This document shows positions 1 to 11,559 of a stretch of 64,000 nucleotides of DNA, in pieces. Within the stretch, counting starts at the first letter, position 1. Every line of letters starts with the position of its first letter. Origin of the DNA: Daphnia carinata (taxonomy: Eukaryota > Arthropoda > Branchiopoda > Diplostraca > Daphniidae). The stretch lies in the NCBI RefSeq assembly GCF_022539665.2, contig NC_081339.1, forward strand, positions 7,623,367-7,687,366, given 5' to 3'. The translations under genes and the position numbers were made by a program. The notes below the pieces were generated by a model. The model saw nothing but the letters and a program-made list of their open reading frames with translations. It was not told the DNA's origin and did not search any database.

Positions 1-964
1 TAAACGACAGATCGTTAACACTAAAATAGGTAAGTTATTTTTTTTCCTTAATATTTGCAATTTGTCATATAATGATGCATGTGGTACACTAATCTAGTCG
101 ATTTTCACAGAACCTGAAATGCTGCAGGCAGTGGAAGATGTTTCAAATATATTAAGCAGAGAAAAGGAAGCATTGAAAAACAGTCTAATTGAGAAACTTG
201 AGGCTGTAGCAGATGAAAGTGAAAGGGCCAGATTAGAGCCATTCAAACCAAACAAACAGAAAACAGAAGATCTTAACAGTTTATTGAACACCTTAAAAGT
301 AGATGCCAAGAAGCCAAAAAACAAACCTCCAGCACCCAAGCTAGCTCCAGTGTAAGTTGTCTTGTTTTTAAAGGAAACTATATTTTCACACAGACTAACA
401 TCAATTTGGGTTGCAGAAAAATTGAAGATATATATGGTGCCCAACCAAGTGGGATATTTAGTAAAGCGCATTTCATAGAAGAATCTTCGGCAGGTTCCGG
501 GTTGGCGACTTGGGATACGCTGTATGAGAAAGAACTTGAACTTGCCGTTACACATCCGCCTGCCAATGGTTTCCAGCAAATGATCCAATGGACCAAGCAA
601 GGAAAAGTGTGGCAGTTCCCTATTGATAATGAGCAAGGTATTCGAGTTTTGCATACCATGGTTTAAAAACGTACTAACAGTTTATTGACGATCAGGTTTG
701 GATGAAGAAGCTCAAGTCGGATTCCACGAGCATGTATTTTTGGAACCCCATTTGAAGCCATGGTGTCCAAGGCGAGGACCAGTGCGCCATTTTATGGAGC
801 TTGTCGTCGTTGGTTTGAGTAAAAACCCTTACTTAACTGTGGCACAGAAAAAGGAACACATAAACTGGTTTCGAGACTTTTTCGAAGCCAAACGCAGTAT
901 CCTTATCGACACTGGAGCAATCCCTGATATAACGACGAAGTCCTCTCCTTCTTTATCAACCTAA
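1..964 (+). CDS. MRPS31: Mitochondrial small ribosomal subunit protein mS39-neighbour family MRPS31 (mS46-type naming varies), 3' part
   Basis: The 3' part of the mitochondrial ribosomal protein MRPS31 gene; the 5' end lies outside the window. The product is a structural component of the small mitoribosomal subunit and acts in the matrix. Visible exons are 1-29, 111-351, 417-637 and 696-964, all with GT-AG borders and consistent phase. The C-terminal half carries the family signature: a [11 protein letters not shown] block, then PVRHFMELV, then a GLSKNPYL run and a [12 protein letters not shown] helix that closes the protein. The N-terminal visible part is Lys/Glu-rich with a Pro-Ala linker (KPPAPKLAP). 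The stop is at 962-964. The family assignment is from recognised motifs; the name MRPS31 is secure, and newer uniform nomenclature was not checked. Confidence 0.9.
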
Positions 965-2545
965 GTGGATGTGGTTTCCTGGAATATAGTCAACGTTTGT
1001 GTTACTTAAATGCTTTCCAACTTACCTTTTAGCGCAGCTGCGATAAAATGCGAAGATGGGTGCAACTACTGCAGGATAAGATTCAAGCTCTATTTCTCAT
1101 TGCTCAAGTGCTGTACTTGTTATGGCGAAATGGATATCTTAAGTAGAAGAATTTAAACCAGATGAATGGAGCAACTCCTCAGGTACACTCACCACCCTGT
1201 ACTGTTTTCTTTGAATTGGATTCGGGACTTGGGTCAAGTTTTTGGTGAAAATTCTCGTAATTTTATAGCATTTAATATGCTAAAAATTAAGTACTATCAA
1301 TTGCAGAGATTGAACTTTCATACCAGGTTAATTTGTAAACAAGCTCTCATAATTTGGAAATTGGTTTTAAATCGTGTGTGGTCCTTTACACACGAGTACA
1401 CATTTTCGAAAAGACTGCCATTAATGGAAACCGAGTCCGTGGCGGCGCTATAGACTTTCACACAACAAGACGCGCATAGCTTTTCACACGACAAATGATA
1501 GCAAGATCCGAAATGCGCAATACTTTCGCTTAAATTAAAAGGCAATATAAGACATTGCCCTCGATCGTATGGTAGGTACAATAACAGTCCGAAGCTGATG
1601 CCGAGAAGTGCATGTGATCATGTATATCCGTTGAGGAAAAATAGGAGACGGAAACCTTGAAAAACTTTATGGTGGTAATTGTGGCTATTGCCACAAATCG
1701 ATAGAGTGAACCCAAGGGTGCAGTGCTTTGCCGAAGCTATACACCACATTGCTAATCGGATGTGCACCGAATTATCTCTCCTGAGTTGGAAGGCAGTCTG
1801 AGAGGGAAACATGGTTAGTGAGATAAAGTCTTCAATAGCCTGGGTTTCCTGATTCGCTGTTTGAGCGAAAATCGGTTTTTGTTTGAGATTACAATAATCG
1901 GAGACCAGTATAATGCGATTTGCGAAAAAAAAATGTACGTTTTTCAAAGACAATTTGCAAAGCATTTCACCAATCTACTGCCGTTGAACAGTTTTTATAG
2001 TGCGGTAAACATAATAAAAATAGACGAGCAGTCAGTTTTCTCCATCCTGTTGTTTCAGTTAAAGCCAGGCCACAGCAACCAAAAAGCTAAACCGAGAGAA
2101 GAGTCAGTCGGTCCTTTCTCCTTTCATCTCTAGCTAAACCGGAAACAGAAGAGAAGTGTCTTCAAACACCCCGTATTACAAAGAGGGGGCAGGGACATTT
2201 GGGATCGGCTGCTGGCTGGCCTGTTAGGGCGAGAAAACAGTTTATTGCTAGACAGATTTTGGTGAAGTACATATCTGAATTGTGATTGTGTGTGCATGAG
2301 CTGATTAGGGAAACTCGCAACATGAGCCGAGTTTAGTGCTTCGTTATCAAGCAGTCGATCGTTCTCCTCCTCAAGGTGTTTTTAAAGTCAGTAAAAAGAG
2401 GCACTAACAAGGTAGAAATTTTGATGTTCTTGCCTTCGCGTCTGGCCATCAGCCGAGAGCAAGTGTCGATTTGACACTTACTTCGCATAGGCTTTTGGAT
2501 ACACAGTGGCTTGGCTTTTTGCAAACTTCACATAGTGCTTTAAAA
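965..2545. other. Intergenic region, no gene seen
   Basis: About 1.6 kb between the MRPS31 stop and the RhoGAP start. Open frames here are short, overlap on both strands and lack family motifs. It probably holds the MRPS31 3' UTR and the promoter and 5' UTR of the RhoGAP gene. Confidence 0.5.
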
Positions 2546-5500
2546 ATGAAGAAAAATTTTTTCCGCGTAAAGCAGCTGGTGGATCAAACTGTTTCCAGGT
2601 AAAAAGAAACCCTAAGAGACAAAGAACATTTGTTTGCTTCTAAATTCTCTGTTGGATAATTTATCATCTTTTTCTATGGCCTTTTACCATGTGTGTTTGA
2701 GTATGAGTGAAGCAATTCAGATAAACTTTCCCCTATTTATGAAGTCAATAACATACTAAAACTGGGCTATACAACTGTTGTTGCAACCAATTTTTATTCC
2801 TTGGTTTAAAAGCTACTACTTAGTCAAACAACAGGAAATATCTTGTTGAAGACAATTTAATTAAAGGAAGTAGGGGACTAATAGCTAAGTTTACTTATCA
2901 TAACAAACAACCAAGTGTGCTAATGAAAATGATAAGTGGCTTTTTTTAAATAGAGCTGAACAGTCAGAGGTCTTGACCGAAGATGTCCAATCAGCTGAAA
3001 AACATGTAGAAGTGCTCAAACAAACATGTGGAACAATGTCAAGAAAAATCAACAGTGTACTTTCTAGTAAGTGTGGTTTTTCATTAAACTATAATTTTCA
3101 TTTGATCAATTTCTGGTTGTTTATTTCAGAAAATGAAGGGACACAGGTGGATAAAAGATTGAAGAAGATCCCTGAATCTGCTATTGGACACACTATGATT
3201 GAGTGTGGGGGGCTTTTAGGTATTAAATTTTGAATGAAAAAGTTATCCAATGCAAAAACTTTATTTGAATTTATTCATAGGAGAAAAATCCATCCTCAGA
3301 GACTTGCTGACAGATTGTGGCCAAATGGGGAACAAGATAGGAACAGAGATGCTTCTCCATGAAGTTGATGTTGAGAAAAATGTTGTCGAGCCTCTGAGTC
3401 AGGTTGAAAATGAAGCCGCCAACATCGCCAAGGCGAGACGTAACCTAAATAAACTCATCCTGGATATGGATTCTGCAAGAACGAGGTTAATTACATCAAG
3501 ACTTACAAAATAAAGCACAGGCAGTTTGTTGAAAATGTCTTTTTCAAAGGTACCGAAACGCACAAAAGCAAGCCATCAGTGGAGGAAGTGTTGCCAAGGT
3601 GGATGGAATTAAAGAGGAACTGGAAGAGGCACAATTAAAAGTAGAAATGAATCGTGACGGACTGGCAGCAGATATTTACTCTCTTTTGGCCCAGGAATCT
3701 GACTTCGCTAAGGTTTTCATTTTGTCATTTAATATTACAATTGGATTAAATTTAACAATTCATCAATTGGATCAAATTTTTAAAACTAGAAAAGAATAAT
3801 AATTGTAATAATTTTGAATCGCAGGTGATTCTGCACTTCGCCGAATCTCAACGTCAATTACCATCTTGCTGCTTTGAAAGTATTGGATGAACACATTCCA
3901 TTGTTGGAGAGTAAGTGGAAGGCGCACATTCAGAAACGAGTGTTTGGATTTGATTTGGAGGAACATCTACGCGTTTCTGGCCGAACGATTGCACATCCCA
4001 TCGAGATTTGTGTTATCACATTATATGAAACCGGAGTTGATGAAGAGGGAATATTTCGCATAGCAGGAGGGGCATCCAAAGTCAGAAAATTTAGAGTAAG
4101 CTAATGTCTTTTAAAGTAGTCACACTTAGAAATTAGTTTAATGCTAAAATGTGTAAATGTTTAGGCTGCCCTCGATGCTAATTTAGCAGATCTTGGATTT
4201 GCGTTGGAACTTCACGATGTCCACATTGTTGCGGGGATTTTAAAATCCTACTTGCGCGAACTACCCGATCCATTATTTACCCTTGCATTGTATGATGACT
4301 GGGTCAATGCCGTCAAGAGCCCCGATCAAGAAACGCGTCTCAACGCTCTAGGCGAGGTTAAAAATAAACAGCTTTCATTTTTATATCTTTGAAATAAAGC
4401 ACAAACGTTTTCTTGTGTGTTTCAGGTAATTGATAAATTGCCGGAAAGTCGTTGGAACAACATTCGTTATTTGATTAAGTTCTTTCATGAACTTAGTCGT
4501 CGCCACGAGCATAATAAAATGACGTCGCAGAATTTAGCTATTGTTTTGGCCCCCAGTCTACTCTGGTCACCGGTATTTGATTGTACATTTAGTAGTGTTT
4601 CATTCCTGTTACTCTCCGTTTTTTTTGCAGAACAATAGCAATGATACCCTAAGCTTGAACATGTCATTGGCCAATACGCACGCGGCGGTGATTGAACATC
4701 TTATCATGTTCGCCGATCGTTTCTTTCCTGGAGAGGTGAATGCGCTATAAAAACGTACAAATATCATTCTTTGCAACGACGCTTTTCTACTTTGCAGATT
4801 GATTTTTACGTGACCTATTCGAAAACCCTGTACTCGGGATTGCTTCAGCCGCCTTCACCCTCGAATGGAGGTTTCGTCGAGCGAGGTAACTTTCTAACTC
4901 AAGCAAATTAAAGCTATGTTTATAGCCTTGGGCTAATTTTTTTCTTCACGACAGATGAGCACGATTCGAAGGAAGTGAAAAGAACTCATCAGCGTACGGG
5001 AAGCACTGAAGGATTGGTTGAACTGCGGCATCCTACGCCCAGCAACTACGCATATGACAAGTAAGGTTATCGAACTCCAATGTTTTGTTTGCCTGTTACA
5101 TCATACTATCGATTTTTAGTTTGGCGAAAGCTGAAAGTCCGAGACCCATTTCCCGGAGGAAGAAAATACCTGCACCAGAGCCGCCTAATCAGGCTAACTC
5201 ACCCCACACGAAAACCTTACCGCATGCGAAGACACCAGAGAAAGAAGAAAAAAAAAGTATATGTGACAGTACTCCTGTTCTGCCCGAACGTTCTGTGGCT
5301 TCAGATAAGCCCATGCTTCCGCCTACAGGGCCTGATACGAAACGTCTTTCCGCATTGCCAGTATCTGAGAAGAAACCCGTTCTTGCACCACGACCATCGT
5401 TGAATCCGATGGTTGAGCGCGTTAGTTTCTCTAGTCAATCCCAGTCCAATGTACTTGCACCGATCGGATTCGAAGCAATCGAAAACGACTTGAAACGTCA

Positions 5501-6405
5501 GGGTTCCGTAAGACAAATACCTGCTTATGCTGGACCTGCCAAAAGCGATGAAGAGACCGTTGAACTGCGGAAGCCTTATGTCCCTTCGCATAAAAGAATT
5601 TCTTCTTTCGACAATGTCATCAACATAAACCCGACACCTCATCCGAATGCTGTTTCCATGTTCGGAGGATTCCAACCACCTACGCCGTTAGATCGGACCA
5701 AATTTGATGCAGAGAAACCCAAGCCTAGCGTACCAGAAAGGCCTTCGATTATTAAATTACAAGGTAAACCATTTACGGTATTTTACGAGTAAAAAAAAAA
5801 GATATGCTTTTGCAACTTAGTGGTATCGTAAAACAGGCTCAGCTGGGAGTACTTCAGCTTCAGCCAATTTATCCCCGGAAGCTTGTAACCCGAACGAAAT
5901 TAGAAGTCATGGGCCTGCAGTATTGGAGCGTGTTCATTCGTTTTCTGTTAACAAACAGCAAGTTTCAATTGTAGAAGTTACTAATAGCAACCCGGGTTTG
6001 ACGCTCAATTCTTCCGATCATCCGGATATACAGTATGCGGACTCGGACGATGTAGCCCCTTCTGTGCCCCATGGTAGACATGCATTTCCTCAATCTACCC
6101 TATCGCATCTAATTTTTTTAACACGTCTAGGTGAAGTGATTAAACCAGAACGTCCCCCTAAACCGGAAAGGTTATCGCATCCGTCCGGAAACGGAAACGT
6201 GGAAAGTAACAATAATAATAATACATCGTCATCCAAATCTGAAGCATTAACTGGAGACGAGGAAGTTGTCGCTCAACCAGTCAACGTTGGAGGAACTCTT
6301 CCCCGTCCGGCTCCACGCCCGCAGCCACCTGTCCCCCCTGTCAAGCCCCGGAGCAACGTTTCTGCAACATCTATAGGTGCGGCGGGAGATAGTACCGATC
6401 TTTGA
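2546..6405 (+). CDS. BAR-domain Rho GTPase-activating protein (ARHGAP17/ARHGAP44/RhoGAP92B type)
   Basis: Binds membranes through an N-terminal BAR domain and stimulates GTP hydrolysis by Rho-family GTPases (family knowledge: Cdc42/Rac). Exons: 2546-2598, 2954-3066, 3130-3219, 3281-3485, 3550-3712, 3825-4095, 4165-4356, 4426-4572, 4631-4735, 4798-4885, 4955-5060, 5120-5763 and 5837-6405. The start MKKNFFRVKQLVDQTV matches the family N-terminus. The BAR domain covers about residues 1-240 and RhoGAP about 245-446, with the arginine finger in EEGIFRIAGGASK and the KLPESRWNNIRYL and NLAIVLAPSLLW blocks. The tail is rich in Pro and Ser with PPKPER and PRPAPRPQPPVPP SH3-ligand motifs. Total is about 914 residues if the extra base is discounted. 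Oddities: one extra T at 3858-3859 shifts the frame inside exon 6 and would end translation at a TGA about 30 nt later; 6074-6130 resembles a 57-nt intron but is open in frame. Convergent with MRPL58. Confidence 0.88.
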
Positions 6406-6736
6406 GAATGAACTCAAAACTCCATTATCCACATAAAGTATAATCTGCCTTTTGAATTTAAAGGCCGAGCTTTTTTCCGATTTTCAAAATGTACGTTTTT
6501 TTTTGTTGTGATTACAGGCGGTATTTATAATGAAATTAAAGTTGCTAGATAAAAGAGATGTGTTGGCAGATTGTGATGGATGCGTTGGTTGTGTTTCAAT
6601 TCTATAGACGACGTCCGACGTAAATCAGTGATTTGTTTTCGACAGTGCATTTGAAAGACCGATTATTAAGGATTGTTGCTTTTCTTTTCCTGTTTGTGTA
6701 TTTACTGTTGTCGAAGAGTGGTATGACCAAAATTGT

Positions 6737-7794
6737 TTACGAATCGAGAGTAGGTGCTTGGCGTCCTTGCTTGGTCATCGAATGTACCCGCTTCTCCCTT
6801 AGACGCTCCCGTGCTGCCCTTTCGCGCCTGAAATAATCGTTGCATTTTATAATCGTTTCAGTTTCGTTTGATAATATGGTATCAATACAATTACATAAAA
6901 TTTGAACTTGGATCTTATTCTATCTACCTTCCATAGAAGACTAAATCTGATTATAAAAATGCTAAAATTAATTACGTGTTACATTACAGTCCTACTTACA
7001 GCCTGCGTTGCCTTTCCAGTGTTTCCTGGGAGATTTCAGGCACCACAAGGCTTTGTGCTACAGAGTGGATCAAATTTCTGAGCTTGTCAAGGGTGTCAGC
7101 CAAATTCAACTGCTGAGATCTGGTTCTTTCAGATTTTACAATGAAATAACCTTCTTTGGAAATTTGATTCTTCACTCTTTCTGCAAGCTTGACACGAATA
7201 GGTTCTGGAATCCAATCAGCACTGGCTAGATGAAAACGTATCTCAGTTTTGGTTGAGACACAATTGACATTTTGTCCACCAGGTCCACCACTACGGACAT
7301 AGTTTACCTGAATTTTGTCTGTGAGAACAAAAATGCATTGCTTAGAAATAATAATGTGAAAGTCAATGTATATAGTTATATAGCTACATGTAACTAAATG
7401 CACTACAGAGGGGGGGGGGGAATAAACCCCATCTGAACAACAAGTAGATCGGTAGTGATATTAATAGTGAAAAGGAAAAACACCCTATCTATCACAACTT
7501 ACCCATAGGTATGTAACCACTAAATTTTCCATCTTTGCTTTCTGGTGCCTATGGTTTTTTTAATGAAATGAAGAAATCAGTTTTGGATGTCCTTAATGAA
7601 TAATTACAACAAGGGAGATTTCATATTTTTCTATGATTTACCTTGGGAATTGTGGTTATGTCCAGACGACTAGACGGGTATAATTTGTCGAGAGATAGAT
7701 TACTTTTGAAACCGGACAGATGTGCTCGACTACATGAAGTCGAATTCATTAAAAGCCGTCGAAGGCAGCAAAAATTACTGAAGGAGACTGCCAT
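6737..7794 (-). CDS. MRPL58: Mitoribosomal peptidyl-tRNA hydrolase MRPL58 (ICT1)
   Basis: A codon-independent peptidyl-tRNA hydrolase built into the large mitoribosomal subunit that rescues stalled ribosomes (family knowledge). Minus-strand exons are 7642-7794, 7503-7548 (46 nt), 7000-7318 and 6737-6827. The catalytic GGQ lies in VRSGGPGGQNVN, followed by KTEIRFHLASADWI and the basic C-terminal tail (RERLREKRVHSMTKQGR) that anchors the release-factor fold in the ribosome. I chose the Met at 7794 because the Cys/Leu/Arg-rich, acid-poor stretch after it (MAVSFSNFCCLRRLL) resembles a mitochondrial presequence, giving 202 residues. An in-frame Met at 7854 would add 20 residues. The 46-nt exon supplies the KDGKFSGYIPM segment needed for phase and is easily missed by gene finders. 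Confidence 0.9.
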
Positions 7795-7854
7795 GTTTTC
7801 GCATCGACTCACGTAGCAGACAGCTTTCGTGCTGTCTTTTGTGTTGTTCGGCAT

Positions 7855-8480
7855 GTGCGTAACAAATCAAATTGTTCAAATCGTCAAATCATCAAATCGA
7901 TTTTTACCCTTAAATTAGTGAAACACATAAACGAAAATTCCTTTGATTCTTTCATACAAATGCTGAAACAAAAATTATCAGAAGGCAACGAAATAAAAAA
8001 TGTTTGCTGTAGAAAAAATATAGGTTCTTCATGACTGCTTCCCCTTAACCTAGTTTGATCCAAATGTGGCTTTTGCGTTTTGCACTGTTAAAATGATAGG
8101 GAGAAATACTGAAAGGAGACAATATAAAAAAGCAGAAAGTGCCTTTATAGAAAACGCTTTTACCGTAATGATTTGACCTTCCTTTTGCTCAGGTGATCGG
8201 AAAACGAAAGGGGATATGAAAACACTTTAAGTGTTCCAGTCGTGTTCCATGAACATGAACGGCATACAGTTTCAAGGCTCGTTATGCTTCGGTTCAGGAC
8301 TGAGGGAAAGTGATTCGTTTCACGTCTATAGATGTACTAGATGTAGCTATGATGGGGTGTGGATGGCTATGTTCCCTGCTCACTAAACTGTTACAAGGGG
8401 ATCATTCAACGCAGAGCACCGAAAGGCTAGCCCATTCATTGCATTCTTTTTGTTATGGCCATTATGAGACTAATTGCTCC
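7855..8480. other. Intergenic region between divergent genes MRPL58 and cuticle protein
   Basis: No coding signal seen. It should contain the promoters of both flanking genes, which point away from each other. Confidence 0.5.
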
Positions 8481-8481
8481 G

Positions 8482-8489
8482 TATATAAA
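8482..8489 (+). promoter_or_regulatory. TATA box of the cuticle protein gene
   Basis: TATATAAA lies about 65 nt upstream of the ATG. An ACCAGTC initiator-like site about 25-30 nt downstream is a plausible transcription start. Confidence 0.6.
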
Positions 8490-8553
8490 GAACGGACATA
8501 CTGATCAAAAATCACCAGTCTTCTACTAGGCAACTTCACCTCAACTACTCAGC

Positions 8554-9086
8554 ATGCAGGCAAGTAATTTCTTTAGAGATTGTGTTCCACAACTAAGCTT
8601 TATTCTTTAATTTAACTCTTTGTTTCGTATGTTTGTAGCTTGGTGTTTTTCTTTTTGCTATTTTCGTCGTGGCCACCGCCGCTTCACCCAAGTCTAATGA
8701 TTACAAAGACAACTACGAATACGTATGTCGATATTTTTTCATTTTACATGAGACTACGATCAAAATTTGCAGCTAAAACGGGCTCTAATTTCTCGCAGGC
8801 TCCGGCTCAATATGAATTTGGCTATGGAGTAAAGGACGACTATGCTTACGTCGATTTTGGTCACAACGAGAACCGAAATGGCGACAACACCAAGGGACAG
8901 TACAACGTCGTCCTACCAGACGGCCGTCGCCAGGTCGTCAACTATTACGTCGACGGTTACTCTGGTTACGTCGCTGATGTCAAGTACGAAGGAGACTACA
9001 AACCGGCCTACTCCGCCGACTACAAGCCTGCCTACAAGCCAGCGCCTAAGGCAACCTACTCTCCTTCCTACAAACCGACTTATTAA
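8554..9086 (+). CDS. Secreted cuticle protein with Rebers-Riddiford chitin-binding domain
   Basis: Structural cuticle protein that binds chitin fibres in the extracellular matrix. Exons are 8554-8559, 8639-8722 and 8799-9086, giving 126 residues. Exon 1 encodes only Met-Gln, which joins LGVFLFAIFVVATAAS to form a signal peptide. The mature chain has the Rebers-Riddiford core: YEFGYGVKDDYAY, then KGQYNVVLPDGRRQVVNY and DGYSGYVADVKYEGDY. The C-terminus repeats DYKPAYKPA/SYKPTY units typical of cuticle proteins. The first intron starts with GC (AG|GCAAGT) rather than GT; the alternative GT donor four bases on breaks the reading frame. The two-residue first exon is common in arthropod cuticle genes. 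A polyadenylation signal AATAAA follows near 9137. The RR-2 subclass is likely but not certain. Confidence 0.9.
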
Positions 9087-9231
9087 GAAATTTTAGATAC
9101 TTATTTATCATGAGCAGTTACTGTATGTATCAATGAAATAAAAAATACGGCGTTTCGTAAATGCCAAGAAAAGTGTACTTGATTTTCGTTAATTTTCGAA
9201 TCGAAATTATGCATTTTCTAAAGCAAAATTA

Positions 9232-9335
9232 GGTTTTTTTAAATTATAGAATAAATAGAAAAAATCGGGCTTATTTTGTCGGGCTTATTTTTTCGGGTTT
9301 ATTTTGTCGGGCTTATTTTGTGTGGCTTAAATTTT
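9232..9335. repeat. Short tandem repeat of CGGGCTTATTTTGT units
   Basis: About five imperfect ~15-bp units of the CGGGCTTATTTTG type. The same unit recurs near 11750, 41876-41940 and 47875-47895, where it accompanies the GGCGCGCC-core repeats. Confidence 0.7.
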
Positions 9336-9414
9336 TTTTTGCAATGAAACTTTGCCTGAGGCATCTAGTACCCGTAACGCCAATTTAGATCAGCCGTTGA
9401 AACTTGATTTCAAC

Positions 9415-9487
9415 GCCCGGTTAGCTCAGTCGGTAGAGCGCGGGACTTTTAATCCTGAGGTCAAGGGTTCAAGTCCCTTATCGGGCG
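9415..9487 (+). tRNA. tRNA-Lys(UUU)
   Basis: A complete 73-nt cloverleaf. The acceptor stem GCCCGGT pairs with ATCGGGC and has discriminator G. The D arm contains TTAGCTCAGTCGGTAGAG. The anticodon loop is CTTTTAA with stem CGGGA/TCCTG, so the anticodon is UUU. The T arm contains GGGTTCAAGTCCC. A and B boxes of the RNA polymerase III promoter are intact, and no intron is present. Confidence 0.95.
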
Positions 9488-9696
9488 GTAGATATTTTGC
9501 AGCATTTGCTCAAGGACAGATAACTTAGTTTACACGTTTAGCAAAAGTAACAATTTATTTTCACTTCATGCGTTTCCCCTCGACCTCCTACTACTCTTAA
9601 CGTTTCGCCACAGCTATTCACTGCCTTCCACGTTTCTTGACGGAATTTGAATCACTTAAATTAAACTACCAACGTTCTCCAAACCAATCGTTCAAT

Positions 9697-9781
9697 TAAT
9701 CGTGGCGGGACTCGAACCCGCAATTTTCGGATGTCATCATTGGATAGAAGTCCGACGCCTTATCCATTGGGCCACACGATC
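9697..9781 (-). tRNA. tRNA-Arg(UCU) with a 12-nt intron
   Basis: The 85-nt gene on the minus strand folds into a cloverleaf once a 12-nt insert is removed. The acceptor stem GATCGTG pairs with CACGATT (one G-U) and has discriminator A. The anticodon stem TCGGA/TCCGA closes a loop starting CTTCTA, so the anticodon is UCU. The insert TCCAATGATGAC follows position 37, the canonical place for nuclear tRNA introns. The T arm is GCGGGTTCGAGTCCCGC. It faces tRNA-Lys 210 nt away. Confidence 0.93.
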
Positions 9782-9879
9782 ACATTAATCTTTAATACCA
9801 CTTTATAGTAAATACTGTAATTTGGTGTTCAACAATGAATCAAGGAACAGTTGAACTGCCAACTGTAGCATTTCTGGAT

Positions 9880-10154
9880 AGCTCAATAAGCTTACAAATG
9901 AGAAAGCTCTGTATGATGAACTTGTTCATCACACTACCCTAAGCTCTCTGTGAACACATTATTTATAGCAGTATTCGTATAGCAGAGCACAATAAAGAAT
10001 TTCTACTGTTAATTATACCATTTACGCCCTATGCGTTCTTCTGAGAAGGAACATCTGGTTTGCTCTAGTATTTATTTCTGTCCTTCATTGACATTGGAGC
10101 CAAAAAAACAATGCAAGAAAATAGTCAAAAGAAGTTTGTACGTGTCAAAACATT
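9880..10154. repeat. 3' flank duplicated with the ML gene (copy 1)
   Basis: This stretch is similar to 12345-12640 (shared ACCCTAAGCTCTCTG and CAGAGCACAA blocks and the ATGCGTTCTT element). It shows that the duplication that made ML genes 1 and 2 includes downstream flank. A minus-strand polyadenylation signal (AATAAA) is at 10071-10076. Confidence 0.65.
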
Positions 10155-11024
10155 TTAGGCAGCAGACAGTGTGTAGGTTACGTCAATGCAACCCAAGACG
10201 AGTTCGTTGGGGGCGCCAAGTGCGGAAACGACTTCCATGCGAGTGGCATAGTCACCCTAGACGAACAAAAGAGAAAAACAAGGGCATTATTTAGAAGATA
10301 CGCTCATCGTTTGTAATATAAGTTCCGTAGTTATTTGTTTCTTACAGCAACTCCTCCATCGATGCCGAGCCATACGGAATCGAAGGTAACGAAAGCCTCT
10401 GGAGCGTAGTAGGTACCAGCACCGATGGGGCATGAGCATGGAACATCAGCGGGGAACAGCGAGCACACGTATTCTGGGTAAGTGGCAATGGCGTCGCAGA
10501 AATCAACGGTGCTTTTTAAAAATTAAGAAAGAACCAAAAAGAGTAATGTTTATGACCTTATTCGCCAATTGTGTTGATTACTTACCAAGTACCATCGATG
10601 CCGTTCAAGCAGGGAACTTGGAAGTTGTCGGTGGTGCGTGTGGTGACTTTACGAAGCGTCAAACCATCGGCAGCGGTGGCTGCTACACCGGTAACTGTCT
10701 GTGAAAAAAATGTTTAAAGTAGGAACTTCGATTGTTATAAGAGCAATGACTTTCTCGATTTAAATTACCGTCAAATCCATATTCATAACGCCTGGGACGG
10801 GAACGGGATCGGTGAGGACTGTCCCAGAGAAAGTAATTGGTGCTGCAGGGCCTCCTGCATGATATTATTCCTTGGTTAAGATTTCCTCTTATTTTTTTAT
10901 CTTTGGCAAGTTCTCTATTGTGAAATTAAGAAATGCGCTTACCGCAGTTGTTGAGGCTGTTAATTTTTACGGACTTGGCCGAAACTGTGGCCACCAGTAG
11001 AGCTGCAACAATCAAGAATTTCAT
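10155..11024 (-). CDS. ML-domain (GM2-activator-like) secreted protein 1
   Basis: A secreted lipid-binding protein of the MD-2-related (ML) superfamily, closest in pattern to the GM2 ganglioside activator. Minus-strand exons: 10943-11024, 10769-10854, 10586-10698, 10346-10511 and 10155-10256, giving 182 residues. The N-terminus MKFLIVAALLVATVSA is a signal peptide. Family features in order: NNCGG, TDPVPVPG, DNFQVPCLNGIDGTC, DFCDAI, DVPCSCPIGAGTY and ELVLGCIDVTYTL. Cysteine spacing (VPC, GTC, CSCP, LGC) follows GM2A. The exact ligand is unknown. It is first of six tandem minus-strand paralogues and is nearly identical to gene 2. The family call is by recognised pattern, not by search. Confidence 0.8.
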
Positions 11025-11090
11025 TTTTCTTTTGTCGTCGTGTGGAAATACGAACTTAGCAATAAGCTATTGCAGATTGAATTATTGACT

Positions 11091-11097
11091 ATTTATA
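11091..11097 (-). promoter_or_regulatory. TATA box of ML gene 1
   Basis: TATAAAT on the minus strand, about 67 nt upstream of the ATG. ML genes 2, 3, 5 and 6 have comparable boxes. Confidence 0.55.
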
Positions 11098-11559
11098 CAC
11101 CCAAGGCACTGACGCAACATTGTGCAAAAAAACCCATTGTGTTTTCCAATCGCATTATCGTTAGTTTGTTTTAATTTGCCTGGAGGTTTTACCAGTGTGC
11201 TGATATGAAAAATACGTTCAATTCAGTGATATCGTTTCGGTAAACAAATGCCGAGCGTCGAACTGTATACGGGTTTTTTACTAGAGCTTGTTATCTTTTT
11301 CATTACTAGAATAACTTTATTTCCTAGAGTAAAAAAATAAGGGACTGCAGTATTTTTCTATAACAGTAATTCTTAAATGCATAAAATTTGATTCCACATC
11401 TCGAATTGGATGGGCTTTGTTTTCTTTTATTTAAAAAACGGCTGGTTTAATGAGAAAATCAATACCTTCGAAATCAGAGTTCAATTTTGGTTATGCCTTT
11501 TGATTATTTTCCCCCAAGGCTATTGAAAGCTTCGCGAACACCGGGAGCCGTTGAGTATT

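Noticed and set aside
1861-2133. 90-codon frame upstream of the RhoGAP gene
   Set aside because: No motif; opposite-strand frames overlap; probably UTR or promoter sequence.
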